This document shows positions 25,646-34,503 of a DNA stretch of 64,000 nucleotides, one piece after another. The stretch comes from Mangrovibacterium sp041596335. Its GTDB lineage: Bacteria; Bacteroidota; Bacteroidia; Bacteroidales; Prolixibacteraceae. The stretch lies in the NCBI RefSeq assembly GCF_041596335.1, contig NZ_JBFHIT010000007.1, positions 1 through 64,000 of the forward strand. Direction: 5' to 3'. Within the stretch, counting starts at the first letter, position 1; every line of letters starts with the position of its first letter. Below the pieces are notes generated by a model. It saw only the letters and a program-made list of their open reading frames with translations. It ran no database searches and was not told the origin of the DNA. The position numbers were made by a program, and so were the translations under genes.

Positions 25646-25653
25646 CAAAGTTA
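25646..25653 (-). promoter_or_regulatory. -7 element of the coiled-coil lipoprotein gene
   Basis: On the minus strand TAACTTTG (25653-25646) matches TAnnTTTG. A TTG at 25678-25676 lies 22 bp upstream, close to the expected -33 spacing. The start of transcription would be about 18 bases ahead of the ATG at 25621. Confidence 0.5.
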
Positions 25654-25991
25654 TATGCTTTTCAGAATTTAAAAACAATTTCAATTGTTTTTTATGTACA
25701 GATCTTAAATTAGGTCGACTCTCGTTTATGGCGAATTGTATACATCTCATTATCTGCCTGTTAAAACCAACTAAATTACTTTGCTATAAAAACAAGCATT
25801 TCTAAAACTCAACATAGGCTGGTTAAAGGTTCAACTACCTGACAACATCGAACAGCAGGCCAATTTTCAATACCGAACTAATGCCGGCCAAACGAAAGGC
25901 TGACTCAATGGACAGCCAATTCGATCTTTTGCCTGTTGAACCGAACCTAATGCAAACTTCTGCAATCAACGAAAAGTCGCTCCAACTACTC
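25654..25991. other. Non-coding spacer with a short dispersed repeat
   Basis: About 340 bases with no supported gene. At 25719-25736 it contains CTCTCGTTTATGGCGAAT, an 18-base string repeated exactly at 31221-31238, also in a gene-free spacer. The rest is AT-rich and unremarkable. Confidence 0.5.
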
Positions 25992-26333
25992 TCACAGCAG
26001 TTTGTCGTTCAATATTTTACCAATTTGTTCTTTATTTTGAATACTACTCGTTGCATGTACGAGCTTTCCGTTTTTGTAATAAACAACAAATGGCAAACCC
26101 ATGAAATTACGACATTCCGGAGCGTTGCGGATGACCGCTGCATCGGGAATATCAAACTCCATATCAGCAAAAACGACCTGCTTGTATTCGTCTTCCAGTT
26201 CTGTCATGGCAGCATAGACCGGAATGCACATTGGTCCCATCCGACCACAGCAGATCATCACATTCTCATTTTCCGAAATTAGCTTCTCGTGCTCTGCCGA
26301 CGATAAAACATGTTTTAAATTGGTGTGCAGCAT
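25992..26333 (-). CDS. Thioredoxin-fold protein with non-canonical active site
   Basis: A 113-residue protein with thioredoxin-like architecture: a helical start, a central strand VMICCGRMGPMCIPVYAAMTELE, an ADMEFDIPDAAVIRNAPECRNFMGLPFVVYYKNG block including the cis-Pro position (GLPF), and a final helix. The usual CxxC is replaced by CCGRMGPMC, in which Cys pairs are separated by six or seven residues, so classical dithiol exchange is doubtful. A redox, metal or chaperone role is possible. It is encoded alone, divergent from mfd. Confidence 0.65.
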   Translation of the reverse strand: MLHTNLKHVLSSAEHEKLISENENVMICCGRMGPMCIPVYAAMTELEDEYKQVVFADMEFDIPDAAVIRNAPECRNFMGLPFVVYYKNGKLVHATSSIQNKEQIGKILNDKLL

Positions 26334-26509
26334 GATTAATTGAATTTTATATGTAAATATATTGATACCTCAACACGTATCCCAATGTTTGGTTCATTCT
26401 CTTGTGTGTTTTTTTTGATCTTTAGTTCACTAAGGCTGAATAGCAATTCCAAACAAACCAAAGAACCGGGTCATAGCCAACAAAATGGCCGTAGCCGAAA
26501 ACAAATTTG

Positions 26510-26517
26510 TATCTTTG
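26510..26517 (+). promoter_or_regulatory. -7 element of the mfd promoter
   Basis: TATCTTTG at 26510-26517 is an exact TAnnTTTG and is followed by GCCGCC, with transcription expected near 26524. This argues that mfd cannot start at the TTG at 26507. The next in-frame initiator is the TTG at 26537, giving a very short leader. Confidence 0.55.
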
Positions 26518-26536
26518 CCGCCAAAAATTACTCATT

Positions 26537-29500
26537 TTGGACTTATTCGAATTTCGCAAAAATTACCGGGAGAATCCCCTATTCCAAACCGTATTGGAAA
26601 GTCTGAAATCTCCACAGGCAAAAATTCACCTTCGGGGAATGGTTGGCTCGCTTAAAACGGTTTTTGGTTCCGTAATGGCCGAAAACCAACAGAACGTTTC
26701 GGTTTACATTCTGAACGACAAAGAAGAAGCTGCCTACTTTTACGACGATTTGAATAATCTGCAAACCAAAGGAGCAGTTTTATTTTTCCCGGGGTCATAC
26801 AAACGATCCATCCATAACGAACAGTTTGAGCAGGAAAACATCATATTGCGAACTGAAGTGCTCAACCAGATCAGGGAAGGCAACCCGGCAAGCATTGTCA
26901 CCTATCCGGAGGCTCTTGTTGAGAAAGTAATTTCGGGAGATACACTGGCATCGCATAGTTTTGCGGTAAAAAAAGGAGACAAGCTATCGATCGACTTCCT
27001 AAATGATGTGCTGTACGAGTATGGTTTCGAGCGCGTGGATTTTGTGTGCGAGCCTGGACAGTATTCAATCCGCGGCAGCTTGGTCGACATTTATTCGTTC
27101 TCGAATGAAGATCCTTACCGACTTGATTTCTTTGGCGACGATGTTGACAGCCTGCGAAGTTTCGACATCGAAACTCAGATCTCGAAGGAACAACTGACCA
27201 AAATTGTTATCATCCCCAATATTCAAAGTGGACTCGATGATGAGAAACGCGATCATTTTCTGCGGTTCATTCCGAAGGAAAGTCTTTTATTTGTTCACGA
27301 CCTGACTTTACTGACCGACCTCATTCAAAGCCAGTATGAGGAGAACATGAGTTCCGACAATTTCACAGAAGAACTGCAGCAGCGCATTACATCGGGCGAA
27401 GAATTCAGGGAAGCAGCCCTTCAGTTTAGCTTGATTGCAACCGGAAGCAATGCGGGTTTTCAGGCCGATAAAATAATTGAATACAGCAGCTCACCTCAAC
27501 CAGTTTTCAACAAAAACTTTCAGCTGCTGGCCGAAAACATGCAGCAAAACATTCACGACAATTATAAAAACTACATTCTGTCGGGCAGCGACAAACAGAT
27601 TGAACGACTGAAAGCCATTTTCAATGATCAAGGCCTGAATGTTCGTTTCACCGATTTGAAGCTCACCCTACATGAAGGCTTTATCGACCACGATCTTAAA
27701 ATTTGTTGCTACACCGATCATCAAATCTTCGAGCGCTATCATCGCTTTCAGGTGAAAAGCAGAAAAGAGCAGCGACAAAGTATCACCATAAAAGAATTGA
27801 ACAAACTGCATCCGGGCGACTATGTTGTACACATCGACCATGGGATTGGGAAATTTGCCGGGCTGGTGAAAACTGAAGTCAACGGCAAACTGCAGGAAGC
27901 GATCCGGCTCACCTATCGCGACAACGATGTATTGTTGGTTAGTATTCATTCGCTGCACCGCATATCGAAATACAAAGGTAAAGAAGGGCTGGAGCCGAAG
28001 ATTAACAAACTTGGCGGCGGAGCATGGCAAAAGCTAAAGGAACGCACCAAAAATAAGGTGAAAGATATTGCCCGCGAACTGATTGCCTTGTACGCCAAAC
28101 GCCGTCAGGAAAAAGGATTTGCATTCACCCCCGACTCTTACTTGCAAACCGAATTGGAAGCATCATTCATTTTTGAGGATACCCCCGACCAGGAGAAAAC
28201 CACCCAGGCGGTGAAAGAGGATATGGAACGCCATATTCCGATGGATCGCCTGGTTTGTGGCGATGTTGGCTTTGGAAAAACCGAAATTGCTGTTCGTGCG
28301 GCATTCAAGGCTGCAACCGATAGTAAACAAGCTGCTGTTTTAGTTCCCACAACCATTTTGGCGCTTCAACATTACAAAACCTTCTCCGACCGCTTGAATG
28401 ATTTCCCGGTAAAAGTGGAATACATCAGTCGACTAAGGCCAGCCGCCGAGGTGAAGAGAATTCTGAAAGAGGTTGAAGCCGGAAATGTCGATATTTTGAT
28501 CGGAACCCACCGCTTAATTGGGAAAGATGTAAAATTTAAAGACCTGGGGCTACTGATCGTGGACGAAGAGCAGAAGTTCGGGGTGAGTGTAAAAGAAAAA
28601 CTGAAGCAGTTAAAAGTGAATGTTGACACGCTGACCCTGACTGCTACGCCAATTCCGCGAACGTTGCAATTCTCGTTGATGGGCGCCCGCGATTTGTCGA
28701 TCATTCAAACACCTCCGCCAAACCGATACCCGATTGTTACCGAGCTACACGGGTTCAACGAAGACTTGATTCGTGACGCGATTAATTACGAATTGGCCCG
28801 AAACGGACAGGTTTTCTTTATTCACAACCGGGTTCAAAATATTTATGAGGTTGAAGCCACCATTCAGCGAATTGTGCCGGGCGTAAAAACAGCCGTTGGT
28901 CACGGACAAATGGAAGGTCCAAAGCTCGAAAAAATCATGCTCGACTTTATCAATGGCGAACAAGATGTTTTAATTGCGACAACGATCATCGAGTCCGGAC
29001 TGGACATTCCAAATGCCAACACCATAATTATAAATCATGCCGAGAATTTTGGGTTGAGCGATTTGCACCAGTTACGCGGACGGGTTGGCCGTTCAAATAA
29101 AAAAGCGTTCTGCTATTTGCTCACTCCGCCGTTATCGCTGGTGAGTACCGAAGCCCGGAAGCGACTGCAAGCCATCGAAGAATTCTCGGACTTGGGGAGC
29201 GGCTTCAACATTGCCATGCGCGACCTCGATATTCGGGGAGCCGGCGATTTGCTGGGCGCCGAACAAAGCGGGTTTATCGCCGATATTGGCTACGAAACCT
29301 ATCACCGTATCCTGAATGAAGCCATTCAGGAGTTGAAACAAACTGAATACAAAGATTTGTTCGAAGAAGAACAAACAGCGGCTGCCGGTAAAGCATTCCT
29401 TCAAAATAAATTTATTAACGACTGTCAGATCGATACGGATATGGAACTGCTTTTTCCCGATGGCTATATCCAAAGCGTTTCGGAGCGTATGTTGCTTTAC

Positions 29501-29860
29501 CGCGAGCTCGACAGCATGGAAACCGAGGAAAACCTGCAACAGTTTGAAGCCAGCCTGACCGACCGTTTTGGAAAACTCCCACCTGCCAGTATTGAGTTGC
29601 TGGAAGTGGTTCGTTTGCGTTGGGTCGCCATTGAGTTGGGAATTGAACGCATCATTCTGAAAAACAAAAAAATGATCTGCTATTTTATTTCCGACCAGCA
29701 ATCGCCCTATTACCAATCGGAAGCATTTACCAAGGTACTGAACTTTGTACAGCATAATCCCGGCAAATGCCGTATGAAAGAGAAACTGAACAAACTTAGC
29801 CTCAACTTCGAACAGGTTAATTCGATCTCCAAAGCCAAGTCAATCCTCTCTGAAATTTAA
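26537..29860 (+). CDS. mfd: Transcription-repair coupling factor Mfd
   Basis: A roughly 1107-residue ATP-dependent translocase that removes stalled RNA polymerase and recruits UvrA. Order of domains: UvrB-like N-terminal region (about 20-330), RNA-polymerase-interacting CarD-like domain (about 420-490, LHPGDYVVHIDHGIGKFAGL), then RecG-like helicase lobes with VCGDVGFGKTEIAVRAA (Walker A), GTHRLIGKDV, VDEEQKFG and ATPIPRTLQFSLMG. These are followed by the TRG motif region and a C-terminal TRCF domain. I start at TTG 26537 (reading DLFEFRKNYRENPL) because the promoter overlaps the more upstream TTG and no ATG fits. Length is normal for Mfd. Confidence 0.95.
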   Translation: MDLFEFRKNYRENPLFQTVLESLKSPQAKIHLRGMVGSLKTVFGSVMAENQQNVSVYILNDKEEAAYFYDDLNNLQTKGAVLFFPGSYKRSIHNEQFEQENIILRTEVLNQIREGNPASIVTYPEALVEKVISGDTLASHSFAVKKGDKLSIDFLNDVLYEYGFERVDFVCEPGQYSIRGSLVDIYSFSNEDPYRLDFFGDDVDSLRSFDIETQISKEQLTKIVIIPNIQSGLDDEKRDHFLRFIPKESLLFVHDLTLLTDLIQSQYEENMSSDNFTEELQQRITSGEEFREAALQFSLIATGSNAGFQADKIIEYSSSPQPVFNKNFQLLAENMQQNIHDNYKNYILSGSDKQIERLKAIFNDQGLNVRFTDLKLTLHEGFIDHDLKICCYTDHQIFERYHRFQVKSRKEQRQSITIKELNKLHPGDYVVHIDHGIGKFAGLVKTEVNGKLQEAIRLTYRDNDVLLVSIHSLHRISKYKGKEGLEPKINKLGGGAWQKLKERTKNKVKDIARELIALYAKRRQEKGFAFTPDSYLQTELEASFIFEDTPDQEKTTQAVKEDMERHIPMDRLVCGDVGFGKTEIAVRAAFKAATDSKQAAVLVPTTILALQHYKTFSDRLNDFPVKVEYISRLRPAAEVKRILKEVEAGNVDILIGTHRLIGKDVKFKDLGLLIVDEEQKFGVSVKEKLKQLKVNVDTLTLTATPIPRTLQFSLMGARDLSIIQTPPPNRYPIVTELHGFNEDLIRDAINYELARNGQVFFIHNRVQNIYEVEATIQRIVPGVKTAVGHGQMEGPKLEKIMLDFINGEQDVLIATTIIESGLDIPNANTIIINHAENFGLSDLHQLRGRVGRSNKKAFCYLLTPPLSLVSTEARKRLQAIEEFSDLGSGFNIAMRDLDIRGAGDLLGAEQSGFIADIGYETYHRILNEAIQELKQTEYKDLFEEEQTAAAGKAFLQNKFINDCQIDTDMELLFPDGYIQSVSERMLLYRELDSMETEENLQQFEASLTDRFGKLPPASIELLEVVRLRWVAIELGIERIILKNKKMICYFISDQQSPYYQSEAFTKVLNFVQHNPGKCRMKEKLNKLSLNFEQVNSISKAKSILSEI

Positions 29861-29994
29861 CCAAACACCTAGACAACAAGCTCTATTTCAATAGCTAAAA
29901 ACATTTTTATTATGTTTCTAGTAATTATTCTATCGAAATAGTTCGAAATTAAATCCAACCTACTGTATTTGTGGTAGAAAATAAATTTGAAGAG

Positions 29995-30195
29995 ATGGAT
30001 TTGATTCAATTAACCTAAGCAGAAGAGCAAGTGATACAATACGTATGAAAACTGAAGGAAGCAGTTGTCAAAGACGTAGTTGATCAGTTCGACGAACCGA
30101 AACCGGCCTACACAACGGTCGCAACCGTTCTTAACAAGAAGACTGATCCCCCGGCAAACAACGCGGCAAACCTGTACCCGCTTACTTTGCTGTAG
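29995..30195 (+). pseudogene. Degenerate BlaI/MecI/CopY-type repressor
   Basis: From an ATG at 29995 one frame reads M-D-L-I-Q-L-T-stop-AEEQVIQYV-stop-KLKEAVVKDVVDQF, then DEPKPAYTTVATVLNKK and an ending ANLYPLTLL-stop. This matches the winged-helix start of BlaI/MecI repressors (LTKAEEQVM...W.L...FVKDI...EPKPAYNTVSTI). The two internal stops (TAA at 30016, TGA at 30046) fall where the family has Lys and Trp. The middle, including the wing and dimerisation part, is deleted. No blaR1 sensor gene accompanies it. A perfect 17-bp inverted repeat follows at 30212-30252. Confidence 0.72.
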
Positions 30196-30211
30196 CGATT
30201 GAATTCTAACT

Positions 30212-30252
30212 AAAAGCTTGTCACGAAACCAAGTCTTTCGTGACAAGCTTTT
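30212..30252. terminator. Perfect 17-bp inverted repeat (terminator)
   Basis: AAAAGCTTGTCACGAAA (30212-30228) and TTTCGTGACAAGCTTTT (30236-30252) are fully complementary with a 7-base loop (CCAAGTC). A- and T-runs at both ends would terminate in either direction. It was presumably the terminator of the now-dead repressor gene, and it also faces the end of the kinase gene (minus). A second, looser pair TCTCCCGT and ACGGGAGA occurs just beyond it (about 30258-30314). Confidence 0.8.
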
Positions 30253-30333
30253 ACCCCACTCTCCCGTGAATTCAATGCGACTTTAAAACCAACATTCATT
30301 TTAACGGGAGAATTAAACAAACGGCGTTCTTCC

Positions 30334-31164
30334 TTATCGATGATAGCCAAGCAACGCTTCGATCGGCTCCTTCAGGATGCTCCCCAATTTTAATCCTTCC
30401 TTTTCCAGCTCCGATTTTAAAATCGCCTGAAAATGAAAGGCAACAGAACCGACAAAGTTCACTGGCAGATTTCGGGATTCCGGCATCTGCAGGATATTTC
30501 GTTGAATAAAGGCCTTAAATTGATTCCGAAGCAAATCCAGACAATACGGATGTTCCGCTTCGTCACTCAGGAAGCCGGAAAACGAAGCTAAATATTGATT
30601 GGGTTTAGCAGTACGATAAACACGCTCCAACACGGCATCCTTCTCCGGGGCATATTTCCGAAAGAACTTCGTCTTCAAATCCGCGGGCATTAAGCCTTTA
30701 AAATAATCGCCCAATAGTTGCCTGCCCAAAACAGCGCCACTGCCCTCGTCGCCCAGAATATATCCCATCGGCGGGATGCCACTAACAACCTGTTCGCCAT
30801 CGAAGTAGCAGGCGTTCGAACCGGTTCCAAGGATACAAACGATGCCCGGATTTTGGCCACATGCAGCACGTGCCGCGCCCAACACATCGCTAGCAATCTC
30901 ACATTTAACTTCACCAAAAATGGCCACCAAAGCCTTTTTTATAACGGCAGCCTTTTCGGCATTAACAATGCCTGCTCCGTAAAAGTAAATCGCTTCAACC
31001 GGCAAGTGTTGCTGATCGAATAACGGAGTCAACTCCGCCAAAATGTCCTCGGTCGTTCGAAAAAAAGGATTTATTCCCGCGCTTTGAAAGCTTCGTGTCT
31101 CTCCAAAATCATCAGCAATCAACCAATCCGTTTTTGTCGAACCACTGTCTGCAACTAAAATCAT
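30334..31164 (-). CDS. BadF/BadG/BcrA/BcrD-family amino-sugar kinase (MurK/GlcNAc kinase-like)
   Basis: A 276-residue ASKHA-fold kinase. It starts MILVADSGSTKTDWLI, the phosphate-1 loop, and continues with FGEVKCEIASDVLGAARAACG, CILGTGSNACYFDG (phosphate-2) and GYILGDEGSGAVLGRQLL (adenosine motif), as in N-acetylglucosamine kinases of the BadF family. In Bacteroidetes and clostridia this family includes MurNAc kinase (MurK). The gene is divergent from a set encoding a GHL10 hydrolase, SpoIID/LytB protein and AmpG-like transporter, so cell-wall amino-sugar recovery is a good inference. The frame is open further upstream, but this ATG gives the family N terminus. A TAACTTTG -7 element lies at 31201-31194. 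Confidence 0.82.
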   Translation of the reverse strand: MILVADSGSTKTDWLIADDFGETRSFQSAGINPFFRTTEDILAELTPLFDQQHLPVEAIYFYGAGIVNAEKAAVIKKALVAIFGEVKCEIASDVLGAARAACGQNPGIVCILGTGSNACYFDGEQVVSGIPPMGYILGDEGSGAVLGRQLLGDYFKGLMPADLKTKFFRKYAPEKDAVLERVYRTAKPNQYLASFSGFLSDEAEHPYCLDLLRNQFKAFIQRNILQMPESRNLPVNFVGSVAFHFQAILKSELEKEGLKLGSILKEPIEALLGYHR

Positions 31165-31193
31165 AAGTTTCCATCTTTTAGTGAAAAGTAGTT

Positions 31194-31201
31194 CAAAGTT
31201 A
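31194..31201 (-). promoter_or_regulatory. -7 element of the amino-sugar kinase gene
   Basis: The minus strand reads TAACTTTG (31201-31194), matching TAnnTTTG. Transcription would start about 20-25 bases ahead of the ATG at 31164. No convincing -33 is present. Confidence 0.45.
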
Positions 31202-31220
31202 AGCACACAAACCAAGTTCG

Positions 31221-31238
31221 CTCTCGTTTATGGCGAAT
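31221..31238. repeat. Short dispersed repeat CTCTCGTTTATGGCGAAT
   Basis: Exact 18-base match to 25719-25736, both in non-coding spacers. An adjacent run on the complementary strand (GAGCGAACTTGGTTTGTGTG) is similar to the end of the 15512-15653 segment, suggesting a family of degenerate elements. Confidence 0.5.
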
Positions 31239-31394
31239 AAAATAATTCACAGCTCGTTTTCAGCACGTTCGTTTCCTGTTGCAATTAGGTTGAACCCCAT
31301 TTAAAAACCCGGTCCACCTTTCGGTTGCAGAAAACAAGTTGGCCGAAACCGCAATTGGTATGTTCCAAAAGAAAATTTTCATCAAACTATTAGC

Positions 31395-31444
31395 GATCTG
31401 ATTTTTTTGTTGTTTTTTCGTAAAAAAGAAAAGCACATCAGATC
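31395..31444 (+). promoter_or_regulatory. Inverted repeat ahead of the GHL10 gene
   Basis: GATCTGAT (31395-31402) and ATCAGATC (31437-31444) flank a T-run and A-run core that can itself pair (TTTTTTCGTAAAAAA near 31414-31428). It lies 27 bases before the start at 31472. It could be an RNA stem in the leader, or an operator if transcription starts further downstream. The structure is seen; the role is unknown. Confidence 0.4.
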
Positions 31445-31471
31445 TGTTTAATCATTAACAAGTTCAATTCA

Positions 31472-32980
31472 ATGCGACGTCATCCCCTGATTTTATTTTT
31501 CAGCCTGCTATTTCTAACCGGATTTTCACAAAGTTCGTCAATCCCCAAATATGAGTTCAGAGCGGCTTGGGTGGCAACAGTCAACAACATCGACTGGCCT
31601 TCGAAACCTGGACTAAGCGTTCAGCAACAAAAGACTGAAGCGATCGAGCTTCTCAATCTAATGGACAAAAACGGGCTGAATGCGGTTATCCTGCAAATTC
31701 GCCCAGCAGCCGACGCCTTTTTCCCGTCGCAACTTGAGCCTTGGTCGCGCTACCTGACTGGAACACCCGGGGAGGATCCCGGCTATGACCCGTTGAAATT
31801 CTGGATCGATGAAGCACACAAGCGACAAATGGAATTCCATGCCTGGTTCAACCCATTTCGAGTCGCCCAACGAGCCGACGAACCGCTCTCTTCGTCTCAT
31901 ATCGCTTTTAATCAGCCCGAATGGATTATCAAATACGGAGGTAAATTGTATTTCAATCCGGCGCTCGAAGAAACCCGGCAGTTTATTGCCAAAGTGGTGA
32001 AAGAAGTGGTTGCCAACTACGATATCGATGCGGTTCATTTTGACGATTATTTCTATCCCTACCCTGTAGCCGGAGAGGTATTTCCCGACCTGAACCAGTT
32101 TGCGGCTAATCCTCGGCAATTTCGCCCTGACCAGCTCGCTGATTGGCGGCGCGACAACGTCGATCAAACCATCCAATTGCTATCGAAAACCATCAAAGAG
32201 ACAAAACCTTGGGTCAAATTCGGCATCAGTCCGTTTGGCGTGTGGCGAAACGCCGACAAAGACGCCCGTGGCTCAAAGACCAAAGCCGGGGTTACAAATT
32301 ACGATGATCTGTACGCCGACATTTTAAAATGGCTGCAAAACGGCTGGATCGACTATGTTACTCCGCAAATTTACTGGCAGATCGGTCACACTGCGGCAGA
32401 CTATAAAACCCTTATTGACTGGTGGGCCGAAAACAGTTTCAACCGCGATGTGTATATTGGTCACGCATTGTACAAAATAGATGCGAATTCGAGCACTCCC
32501 GAATGGACTCAGCCCGATCAGCTGCCAAAACAAATTCAATTAACGCGCACAACCCCGGCAATTCATGGAAGCGCCTTTTACAGTGTCATCCATCTGAAAC
32601 GAAACCTACTTGGACTTCAAGATAAATTACAAAATCAATTGTATCCATTGCCGGCATTGTCTCCTACAATGCCCTGGATTGACTATACTCCGCCAAAACC
32701 GCCATTAAAATTCAAAAAACGAGGACGAAAACTGAAGTGGGAGAAACCGGAATTCAACCACCCGATGGACGAAGCAACCCGCTATATTGTATACAAAAAC
32801 AAAGTTGGCGCGAAGTTGAATGAAGCCGACGTGCAGTCGATTTATGCCATCACCGGTTTGTCTGAAATACGGATTGAAAAGCGAAAGAGCAAGAAAGAAA
32901 AGTACGAGTTTCGTGTGACGGCACTCGATCGTTTAAATAATGAAAGCCCGGCCACAAAGCCGGCAGCAGTAAAATGGTAA
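31472..32980 (+). CDS. GHL10-family glycoside hydrolase-like lipid/surface protein (YngK type)
   Basis: A 502-residue exported protein. A signal peptide (about 1-20, ending TGFSQ) precedes a GHL10 (DUF187) domain: EFRAAWVATVNNIDWP, AVILQIRPAADAFF, FHAWFNPFRVA, DAVHFDDYFYPYP, FGISPFGVWRN and IDYVTPQIYWQIGH. These mark a TIM-barrel hydrolase fold, with acidic residues in HFDDYFYP as the candidate catalytic site. The C-terminal part (about 405-500) resembles a fibronectin type III module. The family is thought to act on cell-wall or glycan substrates. It starts a five-gene plus-strand series. Confidence 0.83.
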   Translation: MRRHPLILFFSLLFLTGFSQSSSIPKYEFRAAWVATVNNIDWPSKPGLSVQQQKTEAIELLNLMDKNGLNAVILQIRPAADAFFPSQLEPWSRYLTGTPGEDPGYDPLKFWIDEAHKRQMEFHAWFNPFRVAQRADEPLSSSHIAFNQPEWIIKYGGKLYFNPALEETRQFIAKVVKEVVANYDIDAVHFDDYFYPYPVAGEVFPDLNQFAANPRQFRPDQLADWRRDNVDQTIQLLSKTIKETKPWVKFGISPFGVWRNADKDARGSKTKAGVTNYDDLYADILKWLQNGWIDYVTPQIYWQIGHTAADYKTLIDWWAENSFNRDVYIGHALYKIDANSSTPEWTQPDQLPKQIQLTRTTPAIHGSAFYSVIHLKRNLLGLQDKLQNQLYPLPALSPTMPWIDYTPPKPPLKFKKRGRKLKWEKPEFNHPMDEATRYIVYKNKVGAKLNEADVQSIYAITGLSEIRIEKRKSKKEKYEFRVTALDRLNNESPATKPAAVKW

Positions 32981-32983
32981 TTT

Positions 32984-34423
32984 ATGAAAACAGATAGTTT
33001 TATTGCCTGGTGCGGCCAGGAAAACACCCAACAAATTGTCGATCAGCTCCGCCAATCCGACCAAATGGCCAACATTTTTGTGCTGTCTCCTAATCCCGTT
33101 CAACTAGCCAATGCCTCATTCATTCAGGTTGAAGATCTTTTTTCAACTCAAACTATGAAAACCATTGCTGAGCACACGCAATCCGACTATGCCTTGCTAT
33201 TGTTGCAAAACAAGTGGGTCAATACGGGTCAATACGGGGTAGAACGACTGCTGCAGATAGCCGAAAATACTGAGGCCGCCATGCTCTATGCCGATTACTA
33301 CGAAAAAAAAACAGAGCAGCTGGACGCTCACCCGGTTATTGACTACCAGGCAGGTAGTCTTCGCGACGATTTCAATTTTGGCCCGGCACAGCTTTACCGG
33401 GCCGATGTGTTAAAAACCTTTGAGGCAGCCGTAACCGCCAACTGGCAACATGCCGGATATTACGCGCTGCGATTGCTGGCTTCGCGTATGGGCGAACTGG
33501 TACGCGTACCTGAGTTGCTTTTTACCATGGCCGAAACCGACACCCGCCAATCGGGTGAAAAACAGTTCGACTACGTGAAAAGTACAGCGCGCGAACGCCA
33601 GATTGAAATGGAGCAGGCTTGCACGGTACATTTGCAAAAAATTGGTGCCTTTCTGAAACCAAACTTCACGGAAGTTGATTTCGAGAACGATTTTCCGGTA
33701 GAAGCAACGGTGGTCATCCCGGTTCGGAACCGGATTAAAACCATTAAAGATGCGGTTGATTCGGTGCTTTCGCAACAGTGCAATTTCAAATTCAACTTAA
33801 TTATTGTCGACAACCACTCGACTGATGGCACAACCGAACTGCTGCAATCGTATACCGACGATCGCTTGATCCATGTATGCCCGCAACGTTCCGATCTGGG
33901 GATTGGAGGATGCTGGAACGAGGCGGTTTTTCACGCGCAATGTGGCCGTTTCGCCATTCAACTCGATAGCGACGATTTGTATTACGACAACACAAGCTTG
34001 CAAAAAATAGTTGATAAGTTTCACGAAGAAAATTGCGCCATGGTTATTGGCTCATACCAAATGTGCAACTTCATGCTCGAAGAAATCCCTCCCGGCGTGA
34101 TCGATCATCGGGAATGGACACCTGAAAACGGGCCCAACAATGCACTGCGCATCAATGGATTGGGTGCACCACGCGCATTTTACACACCAATCTTCCGCAG
34201 CATTCGAATCCCAAATACCAGTTACGGCGAAGACTATGCCATGGGACTGGCCATTTCCAGAACATGGAAAATCGGACGGATTTACGATCCAATTTACCGC
34301 TGCCGTCGTTGGGAAGACAACTCGGATGCCTCGCTCAGTATTGTAAAGCAGAACGCGCACAACAGCTATAAAGATTCGTTGCGAACGTTCGAATTAAAAG
34401 CGAGGATGAAAAAGTTAAAATGA
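32984..34423 (+). CDS. Glycosyltransferase family 2 protein with unusual N-terminal half
   Basis: A 479-residue protein. Residues about 235-470 are a GT-A type family 2 transferase: EATVVIPVRNRIKTIKDAVDSVLSQQ, IIVDNHSTDGT and QLDSDDLYYDN (DxD metal site). The first 230 residues resemble a second, degenerate GT-A-like fold (for example YALLLLQNKWVN and AAMLYADYY) with no clear DxD. The start codon is 3 bp after the previous stop, so the two genes are probably coupled. A role in adding sugar to wall-derived or surface glycan fits the neighbours, but the acceptor is unknown. Confidence 0.78.
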   Translation: MKTDSFIAWCGQENTQQIVDQLRQSDQMANIFVLSPNPVQLANASFIQVEDLFSTQTMKTIAEHTQSDYALLLLQNKWVNTGQYGVERLLQIAENTEAAMLYADYYEKKTEQLDAHPVIDYQAGSLRDDFNFGPAQLYRADVLKTFEAAVTANWQHAGYYALRLLASRMGELVRVPELLFTMAETDTRQSGEKQFDYVKSTARERQIEMEQACTVHLQKIGAFLKPNFTEVDFENDFPVEATVVIPVRNRIKTIKDAVDSVLSQQCNFKFNLIIVDNHSTDGTTELLQSYTDDRLIHVCPQRSDLGIGGCWNEAVFHAQCGRFAIQLDSDDLYYDNTSLQKIVDKFHEENCAMVIGSYQMCNFMLEEIPPGVIDHREWTPENGPNNALRINGLGAPRAFYTPIFRSIRIPNTSYGEDYAMGLAISRTWKIGRIYDPIYRCRRWEDNSDASLSIVKQNAHNSYKDSLRTFELKARMKKLK

Positions 34424-34503
34424 TCAGTCGCGAAATTCAGTAATTCGTCCTATTTATAACCGCTGTTTTCTATGGAGGGAAACAACAACCCAAAACCTGT
34501 AAG

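Noticed and set aside
31395..31444. Riboswitch ahead of the GHL10 gene
   Set aside because: The inverted repeat is simple and flanked by T/A runs; it does not match any riboswitch class I know.
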